Position numbers and translations under genes: made by a program. Shown here piece by piece: positions 10,477 to 23,300 of a DNA stretch of 64,000 bases; positions within the stretch are counted from its first letter, which is position 1; the number at the start of each line of letters is the position of its first letter. Below the pieces are notes generated by a model. It did no database searches and was not told the origin of the DNA. It saw only the letters and a program-made list of their open reading frames with translations. The DNA is from Aphelenchoides besseyi (lineage: Eukaryota; Nematoda; Chromadorea; Rhabditida; Aphelenchoididae): the NCBI GenBank assembly GCA_024699855.1, contig JAMPIQ010000001.1:11160001-11224000 (forward strand), given 5' to 3'.

Positions 10477-12392
10477 ATGCAGACGCGGGATCTGCGTCGA
10501 CGTGACGGCGATTTCCATTTCGCCAACTTCAACGTCAATACCCGAGTAGCCATTCCGAACGCACAAATTTGGTATCCGCCGCACGTCAAATGGTTCCGAT
10601 TTCCGACGTCGAGCGCGGAGAAGTTGAAAAAAATCAAAAATTCGTTGGACAAAATCGCTGATTCCGCGGATTTGACGTTCGATTTCGTCGAAGTTCGTTT
10701 TCTGCATCTTTGCGTCGTTCACGTTTTTGCAGGACGCAATGCGTGAGTACACATTTCCGTTTTTGACCATCGAAAATCTGCGCAAAATCGACGGTGTTTT
10801 GGCGCTTTTGCCGAAGATCGCGAAGTTGGCGCTGAAAATCTTCGATTCGACGGAAATTTCGCAGGTGAGAGACGAGAAGAACACTGGTAATGAAGTGCTT
10901 GATGTCTAGAAGCTGCCACTTCTGCTCGAGAACTCGGATCTGTCCGTGAGTTTGAGTCAACAGCAAGCGGCAATTCTGTTGGCCAACGGCTTCTTTTGCA
11001 CACACGATGATGCTGAACGAACGAAACGAGGCGACTTAAATCTGTTCAGCTTCAAGTTGTGAGTTTGTTTCTACGTCGATTTCACTTCTGTGATTGCAGA
11101 TTGTTTCAAGAGAAAACACGTGGTGGTGTCGAGAAGCTGAAATGCTTCTTGGCGTATTTCGAGACTGTGATCGAGAATCGTGAGTTAGCTGACCAATTGA
11201 AGAGACGTCCCAAGTGCTGAATAGACGGCTTCTACATATCTCTAACTCGCCGAACAGATCACAAAACACAACATTTCAGCGCCCAACGGGATAATCACGG
11301 TCGTTCGACAGAAGTTGGAGAACTTCGATTTTTGCGCATTGGCCAGCGGATTGCCATTGACGGACGTAAAGGTCGATACGGGGACGTCAATCGAGCATTC
11401 TGTTGACGCTGCACACGTCGACTTTGCGAATCGGAAGATTGGCGGCGGGGTCTTGTGGCACGGCACCATTCAGGTGAGTAATTTGAAACAGTCGTCTTCA
11501 GTAGTTAGATCTGTGAACTATGAGTAATGATTTCAGGAAGAAATTCGTTTTTCAATTGCACCCGAAGCGTTGATCGGATGTTTGTTGTGTTCAGCGATGC
11601 GCGAGAACGAAGCGATCTTGATTGTCGGAGCTCAACAGTATTCGACGTACAGTGGCTACTCCCGGACATTCAAATTTGAATCGAAATGCGAGTTTTCACC
11701 GGTGGATCGCAACGATTTCGGACACTTTCAATCGCATGTCATAGCCATTGATGCTGCTGATTACACGGGTAAAGAGATGCGTCAATACGACAAAGAGCAC
11801 ATTGATCGCGATCTTCTGAAGGTAATAATCTCCGGTTATGATATACTTTTGAAGGAGTTTTAGGCGACGGTTGGTTTTGCAACGAGAACTCCCGATGCAC
11901 CGCTGGAGATCGCTACCGGAGCTTGGGGTTGTGGCAACTTCAAGGGAAATGTCGAATTGAAATGTGAGTTTGATTGTTGCGAATAAACAGAAAACTAAAG
12001 AGTATGTGAGTAAACTTTATATTCTTGTATTCACGATCCTAATTCTAAACATCGCTTTTCAGTTTTGATTCAATGGTTAGCGGCGAGTTTCGCTGGACGA
12101 TCACTGCGATTTCACACCTTCAACGATACGTCGGTTGGAATCGATATGATGAAGTTGGTTGAGATCATTCGTCGGCGTGAAGAATTCGATTGCGGTAATT
12201 TGCTTTCGTTTTGACCGACTACTTTTTGCAGTCAAAGTTTACGAGCTGCTGATTGCCGACGGTGATTTGCAACAAAAATTGCGCCCATTCGCGTTTTTGG
12301 CCGCGCAGATTTGCGATCAAATCGAAGTGGAGGAAGATCAGGACGCTCTTGGTAAGTTCGCAGGTTTAAGAGGCCCGGGAGTAGCTGGTTGA
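10477..12392 (+). CDS. Poly(ADP-ribose) glycohydrolase (PARG), ~482 aa
   Basis: Nine exons: 10477-10692, 10733-10864, 10910-11058, 11100-11179, 11280-11473, 11537-11821, 11864-11963, 12063-12194, 12232-12392. PARG hydrolyses poly(ADP-ribose) to free ADP-ribose in nucleus and cytoplasm. The signature GGGVLWHGTIQEEIRF holds the catalytic Gly-rich loop and tandem Glu (QEE), with the loop before it (VDFANRKIGGG). The downstream ATGAWGCGNFKG matches the conserved TGNWGCGxF motif, followed by the C-terminal helical part. Intron 1 has a weak GTTCGT donor. The last codons (after DQDALG) read through a GTAAGT to a TGA; splicing there would change only the C-terminal tail. It is shorter than vertebrate PARG, consistent with a catalytic-core form. 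Confidence 0.9.
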
Positions 12393-12483
12393 AGGGCTGA
12401 GAGACACTGACCAATTCGAAAGAGACGTTGAGAGACTATTAAAGAGTGTGTATAGTCAGCGCGAAAGTGTAAAGATTGATAAG

Positions 12484-12522
12484 GCCGATTGATACGTTTG
12501 TTTATGGCGTCGATCAATCGGC
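12484..12522. repeat. Short hairpin in PARG-APRT spacer
   Basis: GCCGATTGAT (12484-12493) and ATCAATCGGC (12513-12522) are perfect inverse complements around a 19-nt loop. It lies in the ~315-bp spacer between PARG and APRT, which otherwise holds no gene I can support. Function unknown. Confidence 0.4.
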
Positions 12523-12706
12523 TGTAAACTTTTCGTTTGAACGTCTCCTGCTGATTAATTACTCTTTTGATGGAACGTTTCCACGTCGTTTTGACTGATT
12601 GCTCCACAACTATGTACTTATTCGGGCTGTTGACCGGTCCTTTTGATTCCAAAATGTTGCAGATATTGTGAGCATTCAAAAACACTTTTATTTTGGCGAA
12701 TTTGCA

Positions 12707-13722
12707 ATGGACAAGTTCAATGAACTGCGGAAACAAGTACGCAATTTGGTTCAGGAGTATCCGGATTTTCCGAAGTCGGGAGTCAACTTTTGGTTTGTTG
12801 CGTGTTTGTGCTTCTTAACATTTGATTTCAGTGACATTCTACCGTTGATGAAACATCCAAAGTTGGTGGACGAGTTGGCCGCAAAGATCGCCGAGTTCTA
12901 CGCCGGACAAGTGGACTATGTGGCCGGATTGGAGGCGCGAGGATTTCTGTTTGGACCTCTGATCGCCGTCAAACTTTCCGTTCCGTTCGTTCCAATTCGC
13001 AAGAAGGGAAAACTTCCCGGTCCAATTCACAGTGTCGACTACGAAAAAGAATACGGACTGGTGAGTTGAAAGAACTTAATTATCGGGCACAAATGCTATT
13101 TTTGAACTTCACATCTCTGAAAACTCTCTTCGGGTTTCTTGACGTGATTCACTTATTTTTGGATCATTAAACTCACGTCGGACATTTGATAATCCCAAAG
13201 TCTACGGTTGTTATTTTAAGAATCAACAACAACTTTCGAACGAAATTTCTCTTCGTTGTCGTGAACCGCGGGTCGATATTTGCGTACGAAATTTGTTTTA
13301 TGAGTCACGATTTCATTACGCTGGTGCTTTTGGTGATGTAAAAATTTGGCCTCCAACGTGTGAAAACCGAATTTCTGGGCCAAAAAGGTTGTTTTGGAAG
13401 TCAAAAGCTCGAGAGTATTGTTTTGTCCGAAACTTATTAGTCAGGTCTTTGATTCCCGTCCACGAAATCCTCAAAGATCGAACTCTGATCACAACTTTAG
13501 GACTCGATTGAGATTCAAGCGACGGCATTCGAAAGCGACAAACGGGTTCTGGTCTTCGACGATCTATTGGCCACGGGTGGTACATTGGAGGCGGCGAAGA
13601 AGCTGATCGAGTTGGCGGGAGCGAAGTTTGCGGCCGCCTTCGTTCTGGTCGATCTTCTGGAGTTGAAGGGTCGCGAAAAGTTGGGCACGAATACGCGGGT
13701 CGATGCGCTCTTGCAATTGTGA
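12707..13722 (+). CDS. APRT: Adenine phosphoribosyltransferase (178 aa)
   Basis: Exons 12707-12792, 12832-13060, 13501-13722. The enzyme makes AMP from adenine and PRPP (purine salvage, cytosol). The N-terminus reads YPDFPKSGVNFCDILPLMKHP, the usual APRT opening with the GLEARGF loop after it (VAGLEARGFLFG), the KKGKLPGP flexible loop, the ..YGLDSIEIQ strand, and the PRPP-binding motif VLVFDDLLATGGT. Length fits the family (~180 aa). The last intron is 440 bp, large for this window. AATAAA follows ~20 bp after the stop. The gene is complete with all catalytic motifs. Confidence 0.96.
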
Positions 13723-13954
13723 TTTTTATTTGTTTTATACGCCAATAAACAGTCATGAATGTATACCGGTTTTTGGCTCATAAAAGCGAATCTTCGTAGG
13801 GTGTGAAGAGCCGTTGAGAAGCCGTGTGTTTGTTGCGAGGGGCGTGTTGACGCGGCTGTCAAGTCGGTCGTTTCTCTTGGCAACCGGACGCTTCTTTTTC
13901 ATTCATCCGCACGCTCCACAACGTTCCTATTTGGTCTATTTAGATCGCGGAAAA

Positions 13955-15216
13955 ATGAGCGTCCTAATTCTCAAAATTGGGCTCTTCGTAGCGATGATTG
14001 TACTCACCGTTTTGGCGGGACTGTTTCCGATTTGGGTAAGAAGCTGCCGATGAAGTTTGGAAGCTCATTGAGTTGATTTCAGCTGCTAAAACTGCTGCGC
14101 AAAAAGGCCGCAACTGCTCAATCGGCGGCACAGAAGAAATATGCGGCCGTAGTCTTATGTTTATTGACATGCTTTTCCGGCGGAGTTTTCTTGGCCACAT
14201 GCTTTCTGCACTTGTTTCCGGAGCTGCAAGAGCATTTGATGTTGATGCAAACCGAGTACGCGCTCAGCTTCGACTATCCGTTAGCCGAACTGCTTAGTTG
14301 TTGCGGTTTCTTTGTTCTGTTTGCCCTCGAAGAGCTTGTTCTGTGGTTGATACCGTCGATGGCGCACGGACACTCCCATTCGGATGGTCATCAGTGAGTT
14401 TTTGATCGCGTAAGTGTTCTCAATCGTAGATTTCAGTTTGGATGATCTATTCCCGACCAGTCACGGTAATTTGAATCCTTAAACTTTTGGAACTGTTTTT
14501 TAAAGCTTCTCGACGTCTAATTGCCGGAACCGAACAACCAACTTCATCGTGCACACGAACGGAATGCACCACATCGTTGGCTGAACCAGAACGTTGCGAA
14601 ACGAACTGCGAAAAGTTTCGCGAAGATCCGCCGATTCTGATGAAATCGCAACCGCACGCTCACTCCCACTCAACACGATCGTTTACAATCGTTTTGGCCA
14701 TCAGTTTCCACGCCATCATCGAAGGATTAGCGATGGGAGTTCAGGTGGTCGACGGTTATGAAGTTCGATTGTTGACTTGTCGTTCAGGATGATCCGCCAA
14801 AAGTTTTGGCGATTTTCATTTCACTAACCGTTCATAAGCTTATTGTTGCTTTTTCGGTTGGTCTTCAGTTAGCGCGAACACATGCACACGCTCTCAAATG
14901 GGTTGTTATATCGATGGTTCTGATCGCCGTAATGACACCGTTGGGTGGTGTTCTCGGAATGGCCGTTCAATGGGCGCCGATGAGTGCCGAACTACGTGAT
15001 TGGATTGTACTATTGTGTCATGGAACGGCGGTGGGAACGTTTCTCTACGTTACCTTCTTCGAAGTTCTAATCCACGAACGTGATAACGAACACCCAAACT
15101 CATTGAAACTGTTGATGATGCTCTTGGGTTTTGCGCTCATCGGTCTGATTCGTTTGTTTGTAAATGCCGATCACGGACATTCGCACGGTCACTCTCACAT
15201 TCACGATCACAACTGA
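13955..15216 (+). CDS. ZIP-family zinc transporter (362 aa)
   Basis: Exons 13955-14035, 14083-14393, 14437-14465, 14506-14744, 14788-15216. The protein has eight predicted membrane segments. Helix 2 carries CFSGGVFLATCFLHLFPE, the ZIP1-3 signature; a His-rich loop (HGHSHSDGHQH) and a second one (PHAHSHS) lie between helices 3 and 4. Helix 4 contains SFHAIIEGLAMG (metal-binding H...E) and helix 5 HKLIVAFSVGLQ. The C-terminus ends in DHGHSHGHSHIHDHN. ZIPs move Zn2+ into the cytosol across plasma or organelle membranes. The last intron uses a GTGGTC donor. A 29-bp micro-exon encodes LDDLFPTSH. AATAAA lies ~40 bp after the stop. Confidence 0.93.
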
Positions 15217-16022
15217 TCTCCTTGCCTCCACCAAACTCGACTACGCATAATCGAAATAAAATTTGTTGCTATCCGGCTGAACTGATTAGTTTGCCTAATT
15301 GTCTTGACTTATTGTTGATCTTTTGAAATTTGATTTAAATTAAACACTCTTCATTAATATCGGGTTGAATTAAATGTACGCAACAACTTTCAAAAGAAAG
15401 TGGAGAAACGACGAGCATCAATCGACACCAAGTTCACCGATATTTTACGACTGGAAGCCAAGCCATAAATGTAAATCTGGTTCTCACTTTAAATTATTTT
15501 TAGTCATAGATGTTCAAATTCGCTAACCAATCAAATGATTGACTTACAATCAGCTTCATCAATTAATCTAATATTGTTTAGTGTTTCCGCAAATTAAAAT
15601 CAGCAGTTCTCGAGTGACAGTCGTTGGAATTTGGCTTCTCGGATTTTAATGTCTGATAGTCGGCATTCTCTTCTTTTGAATCTTCAGGTCATTTTTTCTA
15701 CTTACTGCATGCTACTTTATGATGGTTTGATAGGGAGTTGTAGCTTGATAGCAAATTTTGTGGCTAAATGCGTTCTATGGTGTTAAGCACAGGTAATCAG
15801 TGTGTTCAAATCAAAATCAATAGTCGCGGAAAGTCGGCTTTCACGAAAAATTTGTCCGAACTCAAGAAGCGGTTTTTTGTTTTCTTGATTGAAGTTCTTT
15901 AATTTTTGATAAACTTTAGTGAGGTTTTAAACTTTTTGTTTACTCAATTATTTGACCTTCACATTCAGGTCTTAAATTGGAATCATAAAAGGCTTTCTTG
16001 CATTCATCTTGTATTTCCAGGA
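15217..16022. other. Intergenic region ZIP/MRPL17
   Basis: AT-rich sequence with the ZIP 3' UTR at its start (AATAAA near 15256) and the MRPL17 promoter at its end (TTCCAG acceptor at 16015-16020). I see no gene, RNA or repeat here. Confidence 0.5.
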
Positions 16023-16656
16023 ATGGCAAATAACGTCGCCAAGAAGGTTGCACGCACGTTGCCGGCAATCAAATCGGAGATCGGACACATTCCGCAGCGT
16101 CTGAAGTTAGGCGACTTCGATCGTCCAATTGCGCGTCTGGATATTTTGCGTCATATGACCACGCAATTGGTGCGCGAGGAACGTTGCGAGTTCAAGTACA
16201 ATCGGGCCGTGGAATTGCGTCCGTATATTGAACGTGTAAGTTAGCAAGTTTTTACACTCGTTTTCATTGCGCCATTATCAGTTGATTCAACTTGGAATTC
16301 ATCGTGGCGAATCGGACGACTACACGCGTGAAATGGTCGACTGGTGGATCACGGAATCATCGATGCGCAAGAAGTTTTACGAAAACATCTGCGTACGATT
16401 ACGAGATGCCACGGAGTACACGCAAATGATCCGATTGCCGAAGGAACGTCTTTGCACCTACAAAGATAAACGTAAAGAGCGATGGGTTAAGTACGAATTG
16501 GCTATGTTGGAGCTCAACGGTAAAATTCCTTTTTGACTAAATGTTTTAATTTGTTTTGTTTCAGGACACCCGTTTGATTCGATTGACATCTTGGAGGAAA
16601 ACCGAAAAAGTGCGCTTCGAAAATTAATTGAAAAGTCGATTATTGTTGAAGAATGA
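16023..16656 (+). CDS. mrpl-17: Mitochondrial ribosomal protein L17 (bL17m, 180 aa)
   Basis: Exons 16023-16235, 16282-16519, 16565-16656. Contains the bL17 core: HIPQRLKLGDFDRPIARLDILRHMTTQLVREERCEF followed by the basic helix and a long C-terminal extension (KERLCTYKDKRKERWVKYELAMLELNGHPFDSIDILEENR), typical of animal mitochondrial L17 rather than bacterial L17. It is a component of the mitoribosome large subunit. TATTTCCAG lies 2 bp before the ATG, a probable trans-splice site. Complete gene; stop at 16654. Confidence 0.93.
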
Positions 16657-16790
16657 ACTTTGTTTAGAAGCAATTGGGTCTTAGTTGATGATGAGTCAAA
16701 TAACAACTAGTATAGTTTTACCATCATGTTTTATTGAGATAACAATTTTAAAAAGGTTAAATAGAAACAATGCTTGAATCCACAAAGGAG

Positions 16791-17684
16791 TTATTCGGTT
16801 GAGACTCGGGGATGCTAAAAGGAAACGTCAACGAACATTTAAAAGCTTACGATTACCTTGTTTCCGCGCATGTATTCGTCCAATTCACGATCCAATTCAG
16901 AAGCCGACAACTTTGGTTTTTTGTTATCGAACTTCTTCTTCTGAATTCCAGCACCACGTTTTGGCTTCGGATTTCCAATGCGTTTTTGTTGCTGTTGTTG
17001 AGCACCACGACGAGCTGGACGTTTCGGCGAGAATTTTGGACGTTGAACTTTCTGGACGATGATCTTCTTTACGACGCGTTGACGAATGGGTACTTTTCTG
17101 ACGATCTAAAAGAGATGCAAAACAATTTCAAAGTACGTTTACTTACTTGAACACGACGTTGCGGAACTCGACGTTCAACGATTTCGACCACACGTGGCGC
17201 CGGTTGATCGATGTCTTCGTAGACACGACGAACGGGACGCACAATTTGCTGCAAGAAAAATTTCGAAAAAATCTAAATAAGAGGAGAGAAACTTACTTGA
17301 CGACGCGGTTGTTGACGAGCACGTTGTGGCAAACCGAAGTCCTCGTCGTAGTCCTGATGAGCCCCGGCCAAACCCAATGCGGAAGCAAATCGACGAGCTC
17401 GTTGCGGTGGCGATTGTTCGTAGTCTAAACGTCTTCCACCAAATTCACGTCCACGATCTGAAAGTAACGATGGAATCTAACCAGTTTGCAAGTTTACCTC
17501 CTCCCGAATCACGACCACCGTACGAGCGTCCCATTCGTTCACGACCCATGTAGTCGTCCAATTCCATATCCAGATCGTTGCTTCGGAAACCGCGTTGTGG
17601 ACGACGACCAAAATCTTCCTCGGCTTGTTGCGGCTCGTAGTAGTCGTCGTAAAGGAAGTTACGCGTGTCTCGTGGTCCCGCCAT
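16791..17684 (-). CDS. FoP/ALYREF-like RNA-export adaptor (240 aa, RGG/Arg-rich)
   Basis: Exons 17684-17498, 17457-17297, 17248-17147, 17105-16857, 16814-16791, all in phase. The product is low complexity and Arg-rich (RRPQR, RQQPRRQ, RRVPQRR) with an RGRE/GGR segment. Near the N-terminus DLDMELDDYM resembles the UAP56-binding motif of mRNA-export adaptors; near the C-terminus KLSASELDRELDEYM matches the FoP duplication motif (ELDxELDxY) of Chtop/FoP and ALYREF. No RRM is present, so Chtop-like rather than ALYREF. Likely nuclear, binding RNA and the UAP56 helicase; this role is inferred from motifs. The last exon encodes only seven residues. Confidence 0.75.
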
Positions 17685-18158
17685 TTTGTGTTTTTCGTGT
17701 GGAAACAAGGCGCACTGACGAAGCTTAGAAAATCTAAAACCACAATGGATACTTAAAATAAACCCGTTCGCTTACCGCTCAGACAGAGAGGATGTGGTTG
17801 AAGAGAAGGGCAAAACGATTCGACTCGGCACCTTCAATTGCGATTCATCCATCCACTAATAAACTCGAACTCTGAAAATAAATTAAATAATCGAAGTTTG
17901 GGCGGAGATCGCGCTTGTGTTGGAACTTTTCCAAAACTAAGGAGTTTTTAACGCGAGGGTAACTGCGTTTAAACGAACCAATTTGACCACTGATCGGTGA
18001 TTAAGCAGTTTTCAAAGACAGCAAGTGGAGTTTGGAAGTCCGAGAAAGCGGCTGACGAAGCGAATAACGCTAAGCGATGGTTTCGCAGCGAAAGTTTTTA
18101 GTGTCGTCGCAAAATTGGCGGCCTGTTCACAGAATTGCACCGCATAATTGCAACAAAA

Positions 18159-19939
18159 ATGAACGACGATTTGATTCGCGTCGGTCGTTTGAATTTGCCA
18201 ATCGAATTGCCGACTTTTGATTCGGACTTCTTGCAATGGAAACGAGAGTTTTGGACCAAAAAGCTAAAAGCCGAGAACATAAAGTACGTCGTGGCGCCGA
18301 TGGTGGATCAGTCCGAACTGGTGAGTTGATTTTTTTTGTGTTTTAGTTTCTTGTCTTTTCAGGCCTTTCGAATGATGATGAAAAAACACAACGCTCATTT
18401 GTCGTACACACCGATGATTCACGCTCAACTGGTGAGTTTTGTGATCGGAGAATCGCGGATCATCAAGGCATTTTCAGTTTGTCACAAATCTGACATACCG
18501 ACGCACCGCATTTGAAAGCTGCAAAGCCGATCGACCGTTGATTGTGCAGTTTTGTGCCAACGACGCCAAAACTTTCTTGGATGCGTGTCGTTTGGTTGAA
18601 GATGTTTGCGACGGCGTAGACTTGAATTTGGGTTGTCCGCAGATCGTGGCTAAGAAAGGACAATACGGAAGTTTTCTGCAGGTGAGATGAAAGCTTGAAA
18701 GTCTTAAGAAAAGTTTAGGAGAAACAAGAATTGATTGCTGAAATGGTCAGCACTGTTTATCGTCATTGTCGATTGCCGTTGAGTGTGAAAATCCGCGTTT
18801 TGGACGATTTGGACGCGACTATCAAATATGCGCTGTTGTGCGAAGCGGCTGGAGCGTCGATGATTGCGATTCACGGACGAACACGCGAGCAACGAGGGGT
18901 GAACACGGGCGTTGCGGATTGGCAGAAGATTCGCGCCGTTTGTGAACGTTTGAGTGTTCCGACCATAGCCAACGGTAACATTCAGGTGAGATTGGAATTT
19001 TTTACTTTCGGATTTGTTCTTCAGGAGCCTATTTAATTGAATTATAGAAGGTGTTCTTATTCAAGTGATTTAGATGCCCGGCGACGTGGAGAAATGTTTA
19101 GAGTTTACGAAAGCAACGGCAGTGATGTCGGCCGAAGGACTTCTGTCGAATCCCGCTCTCTTTGACGGGAAGATATTGCCATCATACGAACTGGCTGCCG
19201 AGTACGTAAATTTTGCCGAAAAGTATGAAGCTGGGACTTCGAGTATTCGCGCACATGTTTTTCGAATTTGTCATTACAGGTGAGTGATTGGTTGTAAACG
19301 AAAGAATGTCGTTTAGTTTGTTGGAATTTGCGGATCTGCGTGATCGAGTTTCGTACGCGTTCTCCTACGACGAATTTCGAGCGATTGTCGAAGAATTGCG
19401 ACAACGTTGCGAAACCAATGAAACCGATGGATTAGCTTATTTGACGGGTAAAGAAACAACGTTGAGCGAACAAGTGAGTTGACAGTTTGTAAGTTCGTTT
19501 ACGTTTTGTTGTTTAGGTTGCCAAGATTCCGCACTGGTTCTCTAAGCCATACATTCGACCTGTGAAAATCGAAACTGGTGAATCGGATTATAGACGTAAA
19601 CGACATGAAGAAATGGAGAAAATTCAACAGGAAACGGGCCTTTCGCTGAAACAAATTCGAAAACGCGAACGTCGACGTTTAGACTTGAAGAAGATGCACT
19701 CGGCTCGACCGGACTATCCGCCGTGTCGTAAGTGCAGTCAGCCGGCCGGAATGAGTTGCCAGCAACGAATGTGTCGAAGATGTTGTAAATGGTTGTGCAC
19801 AAGACGCAATTACTCCTGTTCGTCGCATCAGAATTGCGGTGCTGCACTTCAGAAACGACGTGTCGCATTTGCCGCCGCTCAATCATTGACAATGGAAGAG
19901 CTGATGGCCGGCAAATTTGAGATACCGTTTGAGTTATAA
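18159..19939 (+). CDS. DUS1L: tRNA-dihydrouridine synthase, DUS1-like (495 aa)
   Basis: Exons 18159-18320, 18363-18431, 18478-18681, 18719-18985, 19074-19279, 19317-19473, 19517-19939. The enzyme reduces uridine to dihydrouridine in the D-loop of tRNA (positions 16/17 for the Dus1 clade) with FMN. Seen: FMN-binding VVAPMVDQSELAFR, active-site NLGCPQIVAKKGQYGSFL with the catalytic Cys, KIRV, AIHGRTREQRG, and the phosphate loop ANGNIQ / MSAEGLLSNPALF. A C-terminal extension with KxxRRxR-rich helix ends in a Cys cluster (PPCRKCSQPAG..CCKWLC), as in metazoan DUS1L. Complete; AATAAA follows the stop. Confidence 0.93.
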
Positions 19940-20295
19940 TTTTTTGTTGAGTTTGAATAAAAGACTTTTATTTGTTGGACATAAAAGGTTAAGAGAAGAA
20001 GTACTCGCAAATAATATGATCATTTGTGCTGATACTAAAATGGAGTAACATAATCGATTGGAAATCGGTCGTAGTAGTGAAGAGTAAATGAAATCTGTTT
20101 GCAAAAATTATGGATCAGAAGTTGTCTGTCGATCGACTTTGAATCGATTAGTTTATTCATTTGAGTGTTAAGCAAGTAGTTTTTCGTGGATGTAGCAATC
20201 GCGGATGTTGGTGAATGGGCGGATGAGAAGGCGGATGTTGAGCGGTGCGCGAAAAGTGGGCGTGATCGGTCGGATTCTTATCATTTCGACGGGCA

Positions 20296-20303
20296 TATAA
20301 AAG
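20296..20303 (+). promoter_or_regulatory. TATA box of collagen A
   Basis: TATAAAAG lies 46 bp upstream of the collagen A start codon, with a short leader ending CAGCAGTCAGC before the ATG. A comparable TATAAAAG precedes collagen B. Confidence 0.6.
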
Positions 20304-20348
20304 GGTTGAATTGAAGCGAAAAAAGCACGGACTTTCCCAGCAGTCAGC

Positions 20349-23300
20349 ATGGATCAGTCGCAGGCACTCAAGGAGACCGACGAACACCGTCAAATGCGAC
20401 GAATTGCTTTCGTTGCGGTCGTTGTTTCAACGGTCGCTGTGATTGCATCGGTTGTCACCCTGCCGATGCTCTACAATTATGTTCAATCCTTCCAATCGCA
20501 TTTGATGGTCGAGACTGATTACTGCAAAGCCCGATCACGTGATATGTGAGTACTCGATCAAATCGAATGGTCGAATTGAAATGTGTTGATTTTAGGTGGT
20601 TGGAAATGACTGCGCTTCAAATCGGCAAAGGACACGCGAACAGAATCAAGAGAGGCTGGTTGTTCGGTCAATGGGTACCGGAGAACTCGTACGAAGGTGG
20701 ACATGGCGGTTCGGGACCTTCAAGGTTCGTTTAGTTTGATTCATTTGAGTTCCATGAAATTAAGTTTATTGGAAGGATTGTTATATGAGAGGGTTATTGA
20801 AGGAACTGAGTTTCACTTCAACCTATTGATGAGACTTATGAATCAAAAATGAGGTTGATTTTCAAGAGTGAACTATTGACAATGATCGAAAATTACCGGA
20901 AATGCGGAAATCAAAGACGAGAAAAGGGTGGAATGAAGTTCAGAAGTCTGAATCGTTCGAATCTCTGTTGTTATAGTCGATGAGTTTGTCGACGTCTTCG
21001 ACTGCATTCTCAATAGCTCGCAATGCTGTACCGAAAACGCAATTTATTGACTTTGACGAGAACAGAACTGTATTTGATGCCGAACCGCTGAAAATTCATT
21101 GAATTTAGAGAGCGTTCACTTCAAGAAGAAAAGCGATGAAAATTTAAAATGAAAACCTACACAAAACTGTTGGGAAGTTGAGAATCCAACCCTTTGGCCT
21201 TTTCGATTGTTTTCTCGTAATCTTCCAAAAGAAGCTCTTCTCTAGCTGTGTGGTTGATCGAAGTTTGAGCATATGAGTAAAGACGATGGAAAACAAATCT
21301 AATCTTTTGGTTATTTCAGCAGCATGCGAACCTCTGACTCCACCCCCCCGTCGCCCGGCCCATCAAGCGGCGGCTACGGAAACAACCCGACCGGCACACC
21401 ATCATCTGGTTACGGACCAGCAGTCAATGCTGAGCCCGCACCAACCTGCTGTACTTGTCATCAAGGACCTCCCGGGCCACCCGTAAGTATTGAATGAATT
21501 CGTCTTAATCGACAAAAATTTCTTAGGGACCTGAAGGACCAGAAGGCAAAAATGGTGAAGATGGTAAAGATGGGTAAGTACAGTCAAACAAGAACAAAAT
21601 GAACGGCTATATTTTAGTAATGCTGGTGAAGATGGCAAAGATGCTCAACTGAAACCAGCTGAACCAACTGAAGTTTGCATTATCTGCCCACCAGGACCTC
21701 CAGGGTTTGTGTGAGATATTGGATTGACTAATCGATTTTTTAAAGACCACAAGGAGCTCCAGGAGCAAAAGGACCGCCCGGACCAAAAGGAAGTGCCGGT
21801 GAATTGCCGAAGGACGGAGTACCCGGTGAACAAGGACGTGAGTTCTCAAATCGACGAATAGATAATGTTGTTTGTGTTTTAGAACAAGGTCAACCAGGTC
21901 CAGTCGGTCGTCCAGGCCGTGAAGGTCCTCGTGGTGCTAATGGCCAGAACGGTCGATTGATTCCAGTACCAGGCCCTGCAGGGCCAAGCGGTATGTGAAT
22001 TTACTTACACAAACTAATTGAAAACCGAAATGTTGACCGTGCCGAAGTGAGTCGATTCGGACATCAGCTTTGCAAACAAAACATTTAGTAAGAGATACGT
22101 GGAGAAGTCCAATCGGCCACTTCCTTTTGACTTTTCGAACACACATACGGTTAAATTGAAAAAACTAAAATACAACATAATTGGAATCCGGGAGTTTGTC
22201 AGTTGGCGGCTCTTTTGAGATTTATTGGAAAAATTGTACCGGTTAATGTTATGAAATGCGTAAAAATTTACAAAAAAAATGAGTTGAGGAGTTTATTCGT
22301 CATGAAAGTTATCGTATTTGTCTCGTTCAGTAATAAGGTCGTCGAATGGAGAAAGTGCGCGATCAATTGCTGAGGTCAAAGACGGCGGAATTGCAGAAGG
22401 ATGTTTGGTTGGAGCGATAAGAACGTTTCCACTAGACGACGACCTGTAATGACAATTTCGTTTGTATCGAACAAGAATTCAACTTACACGTGTTCGGTGA
22501 TGTCTCCAAGCGTCGTTCGTTTGGATTTTTCGAAACCCAAACGGTATTGCGACTTCAAAAGTTTCTGTTTGGAGAGCGTAGAAACCGAGTTGATGTGTGT
22601 GGTGAATAAGTTCCGGAGCACGTATTTGACCGAGTCAACGATCGTGTCGACTTCGTTCAAATTCATTGTGTAAAGCGTGCCGGCTTCAACAAGGACGTTT
22701 TCAATGTTTTCGCCGCGTTTCACTGAAATTAAAATCCAAATAACCGATTAGTGGTTTTGAAAACATACGGACATTGATTGTTATCGATTCTGCTTTACTG
22801 TAAGCCGTTTGTCACTTGCATAGAGTAGCGGAATCGTGTCCATGCGTTTCCGGTACAGTTTTCCGGAATCCGCGTGGTGAAGCATTTTTTCGCGAATGGA
22901 TCACTGCTGTGACCCTAAGCATGACTGACGTAAACCACGTTTCACCTCTATAACTGAATCACACCCAAATAAAATATTTTCCGCCACAATGAGTTCGCGA
23001 AAAAACCCCTGACCAAAAATTCTTCCAGATTTCGAATTTCCAATGAAATTTTGAATATCATGTACAAAAACATACCTTAAAAATGCACCTTTTGCGGTCA
23101 TTAGAAAGTCAGCATTTTTCTTTCCGTAGCTCGTTGTCCAGAAAAGAAACAAAGTCCCAAAATTTCGGTTGTTTGTTAAAGAAAACGTACAAGCACGATT
23201 TTGATTGACTTCCAGTCAGGTTGGATCTCGTAGTGTCGACGAAACTGTTTTGGACCAAAAAAACCACGGTGGACGCTGCAATCAGATTTTTTTAATACTT

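Noticed and set aside
12338..12736. 132-codon minus-strand frame between PARG and APRT
   Set aside because: No domain, overlaps the PARG 3' end and APRT start, and has no acceptable splice or start context.
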